This document shows positions 31,819 to 37,559 of a DNA stretch of 37,559 nucleotides, piece by piece. The DNA comes from an uncultured Oscillospiraceae bacterium (GTDB lineage Bacteria; Bacillota; Clostridia; Oscillospirales; Oscillospiraceae): assembly GCA_944385405.1 (NCBI GenBank), contig CALWXB010000018.1, positions 1 to 37,559 on the forward strand, read 5' to 3'. The position numbers were made by a program, and so were the translations under genes. The notes under the pieces are model-generated. The model saw nothing but the letters and a program-made list of their open reading frames with translations. It did not search any database and was not told where the DNA came from. Each line of letters begins with the position of its first letter. The stretch's first letter is position 1.

Positions 31819-32697
31819 ATGGCGCTGGATTCTCTGGAGGAGATCGTCCGCGCGGCGGAGAGCCGGGGGACGGAGTTCTGGCAGGTGGTGCTGGAGACGG
31901 ACTGTGAGGAGCGGCAGGTGACCGCCCAGGCCTCCCGGGAGAAGATGGGGGGCATGTGGCGGGCCATGCTGGAGTCCGTGGAGCAGTATGAGGCGCAGCG
32001 GCGCTCCGTCAGCGGCCTGGTGGGCGGCGACGGGGCGAAGATGCGGGACTGGGCAGCCTCCGGCAAGGCCCTCAGCGGCGGATACATGCAGGAGGTCATC
32101 GCCACGGCGCTGTGCGTGGGGGAGTCCAACGCCTGCATGCGCCGGATCGTGGCGGCCCCCACGGCGGGGGCCTGCGGGGTGCTGCCGGCGGTGCTGGTGC
32201 CGCTGTGGCGCAGCGGCGAGGCGGATGAGGAGTCTCTCCTCCGGGCGCTGTACGTCTCCGCCGGCATCGGGGCGGTGGTGAGCCGCCGGGCCTGCATCGC
32301 CGGCGCCGCCGGGGGCTGTCAGGCGGAGATCGGCACTGCCTCCGCCATGGCGGCGGGGGCGCTGGTATCCCTCCGGGGCGGCACGCCGGAGCAGATCGCC
32401 CACGCCGCGGCCATGGCCCTGAAAAACCTCCTGGGCCTCATCTGCGATCCGGTGGCGGGACTGGTGGAGGTGCCCTGCGTGAAACGGAACGTGGTAGGGG
32501 CGGTGAACGCCGTCAGCTGTGCGGACATGGCCCTGGCGGGCATCCAAAGCCGGGTGCCGCCGGACCAGGTCATCGACTGCATGGGGGACGTGGGCTGCCG
32601 CCTGCCGGTGGAGTTCCGGGAGACGGCCCTGGGAGGCCTGGCGGCCACGCCATTCGGCCAGAGCGTCCGGGAGCGGATGCATGCCGGAAGCGAATAA
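31819..32697 (+). CDS. sdaAA: L-serine dehydratase, alpha subunit
   Basis: A 292-residue alpha subunit carrying the Cys residues for the catalytic [4Fe-4S] cluster. Conserved segments include APTAGACGVLPAVL, GAAGGCQAEIGTASAMAAGA and ICDPVAGLVEVPCVKRN. With SdaAB it gives the two-subunit enzyme common in anaerobic Firmicutes. The oxygen-sensitive cluster fits the anaerobic lifestyle. The ribosome site GGAGGAGG lies within the end of sdaAB. Confidence 0.96.
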   Translation: MALDSLEEIVRAAESRGTEFWQVVLETDCEERQVTAQASREKMGGMWRAMLESVEQYEAQRRSVSGLVGGDGAKMRDWAASGKALSGGYMQEVIATALCVGESNACMRRIVAAPTAGACGVLPAVLVPLWRSGEADEESLLRALYVSAGIGAVVSRRACIAGAAGGCQAEIGTASAMAAGALVSLRGGTPEQIAHAAAMALKNLLGLICDPVAGLVEVPCVKRNVVGAVNAVSCADMALAGIQSRVPPDQVIDCMGDVGCRLPVEFRETALGGLAATPFGQSVRERMHAGSE

Positions 32698-32734
32698 AAA
32701 AGGACCGGACCCCTAGGGGGTCCGGTCCTTTTTT
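32696..32734. terminator. Bidirectional terminator
   Basis: A long perfect stem (AAGGACCGGACCCC/GGGGTCCGGTCCTT, loop TA) with an A-run on the left and T-run on the right serves both sdaAA and the convergent symporter gene. Confidence 0.92.
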
Positions 32735-32747
32735 GCAGTGAAAGTGC

Positions 32748-34037
32748 TCAGCCTCTGGCGGCGCGGACCTTCTGATACCAGTCCTTGCCGTCCACGAACC
32801 GGGAGACGATGTAGGAGACCACATAGTCGCCGGCGGAGTTGATCATGGTAGCCGGGGGATCCACCAGGTTGCCGATGGTGATGGCAATGGGGTAGGCCAC
32901 TGCCAGCTGGTCCGGGAAGAACACGGAGCACATAATGAACTCACCGATGTAGCCGCCGCCGGGGACGCCGCTCATGCCCACGGAGGACAGCACCGCCACC
33001 AGGATGATGAGGACGAAGTCCGCCAAGGAGTCAAAGGGCTTGCCGAACACGCCGAAGAGGAAGGCGATCTTCAAAACACAGGAGAAGCAGGAGCCGTCCA
33101 TGTGCATGGTGGCGCCCAGAGGCAGCACGATCTCGCTGACATCCTTGGAGATGCCGGTGTTCTCCGCTTCCTCCAGGTTGGTGGGGATGGTGGCCACGGA
33201 GGAGCAGGTGCCCAGGGAGGTGATGGCGGGCCGGGCGATATGGCGGAACATCTCGCCCACGGCGCCCTTGCCGCCGCCGAACCAGGCAAACAGCGGGAAG
33301 GCGGTGAAGATGTAGATGAAGCACAGGGGATAGTACACCGCCAGGGCCCGGGCGTAGTCCGTGGTGATCTGGGGACCGTAGGTGGCCACCAGGTCGGCGA
33401 AGAAGCCGAAGAAGGCGATGGGAGCGTAGTAGGTGACGATCTGCACCACCTTCATCATGGCGTCGGACAGGCTGGTGAGCAGCTGGGCCACGGGACTGTC
33501 GGGGCCGGGGCCCAGATTCACGCCGAAGCCGAACAGGATGGCGAACACGATCAGGGGCAGCATGGCGCTGCGGCTGAGCAGCTGGGAGAAGTCGCCCACG
33601 GTGAAGAAGTTCACGATGAGGTCGGGGATGGAGATGGGGGTATCCACCACGCCCTCGGCCAGATCGCTCCAGGGGGTCAGCACCGGCGGGATCAGCTTCA
33701 TCAGCACGATCATGATGGCCGCGGCGATGGCGCCGGTGACAATGAAGGTCAAAATGGTGGTGCTCATGATCTTGCCGGCCCGCCTGCGGCTGCGCATGGT
33801 GGCGATGGAGCCGGCGATGGAAGAAAACACCATGGGCACCACGATGCAGAACATCATGTTGATGAACAGCGTGCCCAGAGGCTTGAGGACGGTGGCGCCG
33901 GCTTTGACCACCTCATCGCCGTCTTTCACCTGGGGGAAGATCCATCCCACGATGGAGCCCAGGATCATGGATCCCAGCATCACCGCCAGGAACGCATAGT
34001 TCCGCGCCACGGACTTCTTGGTCAGTTTCTCACTCAT
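32748..34037 (-). CDS. Dicarboxylate/amino acid:cation symporter (DAACS family)
   Basis: A 429-residue GltP/SstT-like sodium or proton symporter with eight helices and two re-entrant loops. The Ser-rich loop reads SLGTCSSVATIPTNL instead of the usual GTSSSAATLP, the NMDGT motif reads LGATMHMDGS, and the C-terminal motif TMINSAGD keeps the substrate-binding Asp. These changes suggest an atypical substrate. Its position beyond serine dehydratase and dapF favours a serine, threonine or acidic amino acid, but this is inference. ATG 34037 follows AGGAGAGA. Confidence 0.93.
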   Translation of the reverse strand: MSEKLTKKSVARNYAFLAVMLGSMILGSIVGWIFPQVKDGDEVVKAGATVLKPLGTLFINMMFCIVVPMVFSSIAGSIATMRSRRRAGKIMSTTILTFIVTGAIAAAIMIVLMKLIPPVLTPWSDLAEGVVDTPISIPDLIVNFFTVGDFSQLLSRSAMLPLIVFAILFGFGVNLGPGPDSPVAQLLTSLSDAMMKVVQIVTYYAPIAFFGFFADLVATYGPQITTDYARALAVYYPLCFIYIFTAFPLFAWFGGGKGAVGEMFRHIARPAITSLGTCSSVATIPTNLEEAENTGISKDVSEIVLPLGATMHMDGSCFSCVLKIAFLFGVFGKPFDSLADFVLIILVAVLSSVGMSGVPGGGYIGEFIMCSVFFPDQLAVAYPIAITIGNLVDPPATMINSAGDYVVSYIVSRFVDGKDWYQKVRAARG

Positions 34038-34092
34038 ATTCTCTCTCCTTCTGCATTGGTTTGACTGGTGTGGGATTCTGCGGAAAAGAAGG

Positions 34093-34932
34093 TCACAGGC
34101 GCAGCTCCTCGTCTGTCACCTCGCCCTTGCAGACGATGTTGGTGGGGCCTGTGAGATACAGGCGATCGATGCGGGAGTGGACCCGGTGGGCGTCCACCAC
34201 CAGCTCTCCGCCGGTCATGGAGGCCCGGACGCCGTGGCCCGTCACCTTGCCCTGGAGGGTCAGCACCGTCACCACGCTGCCGGTGCCGGTGCCGCAGGCG
34301 TAGGTGAAGTCCTCCACGCCCCGCTCGAAGGTCCGCTCGAAGAGCTGATCCTCGCCGGTGAGCTCGTAGAAATTCACGTTGGCGCCCTTGGGGAAGCCGG
34401 GATACCACCGGATGGCCCGGCCCAGCTGGCGCAGTTCCTGCTCATCGGCGTGGCGCAGGTCATGGTAGGGCACTACCGCGTGGGGGATGCCGGGATCGCC
34501 CAGCTCCACATAGGAACAGGGGTAGCGTACCCCGTCCACTTCCACCCACTCGTCCAGCCGGACGGTGGTGGGATCATTGAGCCGGATGCGGTAGCGCCGC
34601 GCGTCGATCCGCTGCCCCGTGACGATGCCGGCGGTGGTCTCCACCGTCTGATGCTCCCCGGCCAGGCCCGTCTCGTACCCGTACCGGCAGATGCACCGGG
34701 CGCCGTTTCCGCACATCTCGCCCACGCTGCCGTCGGAGTTGAAAAAGCGCATCTTGTAGTCGCCGCCCTCCGTGGGGGCGTCCACCACCATCAGCCCGTC
34801 GGCGCCGATGGACAGCTGCCGGTGGCAGAGCGTCCGGGCCACCTGGGGCAGGCATTCCAGGGGCAGGTGCTCTTCCAGGTTGTTCAGGATCACGAAGTCG
34901 TTCCCGGCTCCGTTCATTTTCCAGAACTTCAA
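34093..34932 (-). CDS. dapF: Diaminopimelate epimerase
   Basis: A 279-residue DapF, converting LL- to meso-diaminopimelate for lysine and peptidoglycan synthesis. The two catalytic Cys are visible: Cys74 in GEMCGNGARC and Cys213 in YACGTGTGSV. The N-terminus (KFWKMNGAGNDFVIL) is canonical. The start is TTG at 34932, eight bases after AAAGGAGG; no ATG fits. It is followed 55 bases later by the symporter gene in the same direction, an unusual partner for a cell-wall precursor gene. Confidence 0.96.
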   Translation of the reverse strand: MKFWKMNGAGNDFVILNNLEEHLPLECLPQVARTLCHRQLSIGADGLMVVDAPTEGGDYKMRFFNSDGSVGEMCGNGARCICRYGYETGLAGEHQTVETTAGIVTGQRIDARRYRIRLNDPTTVRLDEWVEVDGVRYPCSYVELGDPGIPHAVVPYHDLRHADEQELRQLGRAIRWYPGFPKGANVNFYELTGEDQLFERTFERGVEDFTYACGTGTGSVVTVLTLQGKVTGHGVRASMTGGELVVDAHRVHSRIDRLYLTGPTNIVCKGEVTDEELRL

Positions 34933-34965
34933 AATCCAAGCCTCCTTTCGCCTTGCTATTTGTAT

Positions 34966-34971
34966 ATTATA
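34966..34971 (-). promoter_or_regulatory. -10 box of dapF
   Basis: A perfect TATAAT on the minus strand, about 30 bases upstream of the dapF start; the -35 is poor. Confidence 0.55.
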
Positions 34972-35101
34972 ACAGCACGGAACTCATGTGCATACTGGAG
35001 AATGTGCCAAAAAACATGCAGATCGTGCGCAGGCCTTCCCGGGCCGCCGGGAATTGCGGTTTTCCGGCGGGTGTGGTATGCTGAGAGCGGGAGGTGGGAG
35101 C

Positions 35102-35692
35102 ATGCCCAGAAAAAACGAGCGCAACACCCGGGGACGGATCATCTCCGCGGCCTGGAAGCTCTTCTATGAGCAGGGCTACGAGGCCACCACGGTGGAGGAC
35201 ATCGTGGCCCAGTCGGAGACGTCCAAGGGGTCGTTCTACCACTATTTCGACGGCAAGGACGCCTTGGTGGGGACACTGGCCTACGTGTTCGACGAGAAGT
35301 ATGAGGCCCTGGAGGCGGTGATGGACCCCGGCCTGGGGGCCATGGAGCAGCTCATCTACCTCAACCACGAGCTCTTTGCCATGATCGACGGCGGGATCTC
35401 CATGGACCTGCTGGCCCGGCTGCTGTCCACCCAGCTGCTGGCCCGGGGGGAAAAGCATCTGCTGGACCGCAACCGCACCTATTTCAAGCTCCTGCGCCGG
35501 ATCATCGCCCGGGGCCAGGAGGCGGGGCAGCTGCGGACGGACAAGACCGTCAATGAGATCGTCAAGGCCTACGCATTGTGGGAGCGGGCGCTGCTGTACG
35601 ACTGGTGCCTCTCCGGCGGAGAGTACTCCCTGGTGGCCTACACCGACAGCGTCACCCCCATGTTCCTGGAAAGCTACCGGGCCGTCCGGTAA
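35102..35692 (+). CDS. TetR-family transcriptional regulator
   Basis: A 196-residue TetR regulator. The helix-turn-helix is TTVEDIVAQSETSKGSFYHYF (about 29-49), close to the TetR consensus; the remaining helical domain senses an unknown ligand. ATG 35102 follows GGGAGGTGGGAG. It lies upstream of putP and could regulate it, or the divergent dapF. Confidence 0.93.
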   Translation: MPRKNERNTRGRIISAAWKLFYEQGYEATTVEDIVAQSETSKGSFYHYFDGKDALVGTLAYVFDEKYEALEAVMDPGLGAMEQLIYLNHELFAMIDGGISMDLLARLLSTQLLARGEKHLLDRNRTYFKLLRRIIARGQEAGQLRTDKTVNEIVKAYALWERALLYDWCLSGGEYSLVAYTDSVTPMFLESYRAVR

Positions 35693-35713
35693 TATTTTGC
35701 AAAGCGCACTAAA

Positions 35714-35741
35714 TTGATTTCAAAGAATCGTCTTGTATAAA
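35714..35741 (+). promoter_or_regulatory. Promoter upstream of the 24-bp inverted repeat
   Basis: TTGATT (35714-35719), 16 bases, TATAAA (35736-35741). A transcript from here would run through the large hairpin toward putP. Confidence 0.5.
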
Positions 35742-35769
35742 ATCACTGAAAATAAAGGGAATTTGCGGA

Positions 35770-35819
35770 AAAATAGAGAACTCAGTATAGAATGTATTCT
35801 ATACTGAGTTCTCTATTTT
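35770..35819. repeat. Perfect 24-bp inverted repeat upstream of putP
   Basis: Arms 35770-35793 and 35796-35819 are exact complements around GT. It is AT-rich, with A-run and T-run ends. It can act as a terminator for tetR, an attenuator for putP or an operator; its inner ATAGAATGTATTCTAT looks like a regulator site. Confidence 0.8.
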
Positions 35820-35879
35820 GCTTCGGAAAAAGGTGTGGTATCATGGGTACCATTGAACGCAAAAAGGAGAGAGATGATC

Positions 35880-37403
35880 ATGACGACCGCAGAATTCTGC
35901 ATTATGGCGGCCATTGCCGTCTACCTGCTGGCGATGCTGGGAGTAGGCGTGTGGTTCGCCAAGAAAAACAATTCCGTAGACGACTTTTACCTGGGCGGGC
36001 GGCAATTGGGCCCCTTTGTCACCGCCATGAGCGCGGAGGCATCGGACATGAGCAGCTGGCTCTTGATGGGCCTGCCCGGCGTGGCGTATCTGACGGGCCT
36101 TGCCGAGGCGGGGTGGACGGCCATTGGTCTGGCGGTGGGCACCTATCTCAACTGGCTCATCGTGGCCCGGCGGATCCGGCGTTACTCCCACCGCCTGGAT
36201 GCCATCACCGTGCCCCAGTTCTTTTCCAAGCGCTGGGGGGATGAGCGGAACCTGCTCTCCGCCATTGCCGCGGTGGTGATCATCGTGTTTTTCGTGCCGT
36301 ATCTGGCCTCCGGCTTTTCCGCCTGCGGAAAGCTCTTTGCCAGTCTTTTCGACGTGGACTACATCACCGCCATGCTGATCTCCGCCGCCGTCATCGTGAT
36401 CTACACCGTCATGGGCGGCTTTCTGGCCGCTTCGTTTACGGATCTGATACAGTCCATCATCATGACGGTGGCGCTGCTGGTGGTGCTGGGCTTCGGCGTC
36501 ACCGCCGCCGGCGGGCTGGATGCCGTGATGGACAACGCGGAGTCCCTGGCGGGTTATCTGTCTCTGGCGCAGATCCATGACCCCGCCACCGGCGGTTCCA
36601 ACCCATACAGCCTGCTGACCATATGCTCCCTGCTGGCCTGGGGTCTGGGCTATTTCGGCATGCCCCACATCCTGCTGCGCTTCATGGCCATCGAGGATGA
36701 GCGCAAGCTGGCCCTCAGCCGCCGGGTGGCCTCCTCCTGGGTGGTGATCTCCATGGGCGTGGCGATCTTCATCGGCGTGGTGGGCAATGGCATGACCAGG
36801 GCCGGCAGCCTGGAGCAGCTGGCTGATGCCGAGACCATCATCGTCCGCATCGCCAGCCTCATCAGCCAGCACGGCATCCTGGCGGCGCTGCTGGCCGGCG
36901 TGATCCTGGCGGGCATTCTGGCAGCCACCATGTCCACTGCGGATTCTCAGCTGCTGGCTGCTTCCTCCTCCGTCTCTCAGAACCTGGCGGTGGAGTTCTT
37001 CCGCCTGCGCATCAGCGGCAGGGCCAGCATGATCCTGGCCAGAAGCGTGATGGTCATCATCTCTGTGGTGGCCGCCTTCCTGGCCCGGGATCCCGACAGC
37101 TCTGTGTTCCGGGTGGTGTCTTTTGCGTGGGCGGGCTTCGGCGCCGCCTTCGGCCCTGCCATCCTCTTTGCCCTGTTCTGGAAGCGGTCCAACCGCTATG
37201 GCGCCCTGGCCGGCATGGTGGTGGGCGGCGTGATGGTATTCGTGTGGAAGTTCCTGATCGCCCCCATGGGCGGCGTATGGGGCATCTATGAGCTGCTGCC
37301 CGCCTTCCTGGCCTCCTCCGCGGCCATTGTGATCGTAAGTCTGGCCACCAAGGCCCCCGCCCCGGAGATCCAGAAGGCCTTTGAGGAAGTCCGAGCCATG
37401 TGA
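35880..37403 (+). CDS. putP: Sodium/proline symporter
   Basis: A 507-residue sodium:solute symporter. DDFYLGGRQLGPFVTAMSAE and ASDMSSWLLMGLPG are typical of PutP, where this first region binds Na+ and proline; about 13 hydrophobic segments follow. Starts at 35874 and 35880 are both possible; 35880 (MTTAEF) has the better spacing from AAGGAG. The gene probably serves proline uptake for Stickland-type fermentation or osmotic balance. Confidence 0.93.
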   Translation: MTTAEFCIMAAIAVYLLAMLGVGVWFAKKNNSVDDFYLGGRQLGPFVTAMSAEASDMSSWLLMGLPGVAYLTGLAEAGWTAIGLAVGTYLNWLIVARRIRRYSHRLDAITVPQFFSKRWGDERNLLSAIAAVVIIVFFVPYLASGFSACGKLFASLFDVDYITAMLISAAVIVIYTVMGGFLAASFTDLIQSIIMTVALLVVLGFGVTAAGGLDAVMDNAESLAGYLSLAQIHDPATGGSNPYSLLTICSLLAWGLGYFGMPHILLRFMAIEDERKLALSRRVASSWVVISMGVAIFIGVVGNGMTRAGSLEQLADAETIIVRIASLISQHGILAALLAGVILAGILAATMSTADSQLLAASSSVSQNLAVEFFRLRISGRASMILARSVMVIISVVAAFLARDPDSSVFRVVSFAWAGFGAAFGPAILFALFWKRSNRYGALAGMVVGGVMVFVWKFLIAPMGGVWGIYELLPAFLASSAAIVIVSLATKAPAPEIQKAFEEVRAM

Positions 37404-37439
37404 GGCACTACAATTATATATTTAAGTTGATCCGGCAAG

Positions 37440-37475
37440 AGCGGGCCTGCGCTGCGGCGCGGGCCCGCTTTTTTT
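37440..37475 (+). terminator. Terminator after putP
   Basis: GC-rich hairpin (AGCGGGCC/GGGCCCGCT with inner pairing) followed by seven T. Confidence 0.88.
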
Positions 37476-37504
37476 GCCCCTACGAAAAAAGGTGAAAAAA
37501 GGGG

Positions 37505-37533
37505 TTGACAAATGGTGGGCAGTCTGGTATTCT
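37505..37533 (+). promoter_or_regulatory. Promoter reading out of the right edge
   Basis: TTGACA (37505-37510), 17 bases, TATTCT (37528-37533); the gene it drives lies outside the window. Confidence 0.65.
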
Positions 37534-37559
37534 AACAAAGCTGTCCGGCGGCACGGCCG

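Overview
The window looks like a chromosome segment of a GC-rich, strictly anaerobic Firmicute, most likely a gut Clostridia/Oscillospiraceae-type organism. This is inferred from gene content and style: rubrerythrin and PerR oxidative defence, an anaerobic (radical SAM) sulfatase-maturating enzyme, iron-sulfur type two-subunit L-serine dehydratase, TRAP and tripartite tricarboxylate transporters, strong AGGAGG ribosome sites, and frequent TTG/GTG starts. No tRNA, rRNA, CRISPR array or intact insertion sequence was seen.

Left accessory region (1-4.2 kb). A truncated ParB-type gene with a very long Pro/Lys/Ala-rich N-terminus runs off the left edge and suggests an integrated conjugative or plasmid-like element. 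Divergent from it lies an AT-rich retron. It has an extended -10 promoter, a complete-looking msr-msd non-coding RNA (19-bp a1/a2 inverted repeat, TTAGC priming-G motif, long msd hairpin), and a reverse transcriptase whose C-terminus is a trypsin-like serine protease. Next is a decayed barnase-type toxin with a phage MuF-like upstream remnant, which carries both a frameshift and a nonsense codon just before the catalytic residues, followed by an intact barstar immunity gene. A diverged 48-bp direct repeat brackets this cassette.

Transition (4.2-6.6 kb). A small lipoprotein gene is broken by three tandem copies of a 7-bp unit at its lipobox. A short, motif-degenerate cis-prenyltransferase (UppS-like) follows, then a GntR/FCD regulator whose ribosome site is separated from its start by a small hairpin.

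Sulfate-ester cluster (6.9-18.3 kb, + strand). Ten tightly spaced genes encode a cytoplasmic Cys-type sulfatase, an aldo/keto reductase, a TctA-TctC-TctB importer, a PdxA-like dehydrogenase with altered substrate residues, two LarA/DUF2088 proteins, a sulfatase-maturating radical SAM enzyme and a TauE/SafE exporter. Together they read as a pathway that imports a sulfated organic acid, removes the sulfate inside the cell, epimerises and oxidises the product, and exports the sulfur oxyanion. The substrate is unknown.

Second catabolic cluster (18.5-23.5 kb, - strand). A GntR/FCD regulator, a TRAP transporter (DctP-DctQ-DctM) and an amidohydrolase/deacetylase form a unit with a canonical promoter and a near-palindromic operator.

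Right part (23.7-37.6 kb). A PerR gene with a perfect PerR-type box leads a peroxide-defence operon of unusual multidomain rubredoxin/ferredoxin/rubrerythrin proteins. Then come a PadR plus HAAS-FtsW/RodA-like membrane protein pair, an Rx4H (HEPN-like) protein, a DegV protein, an 8-oxoguanine-deaminase-like enzyme, the sdaAB-sdaAA serine dehydratase, dapF with a dicarboxylate/amino-acid symporter, a TetR regulator, a perfect 24-bp inverted repeat, and a PutP-type sodium symporter.
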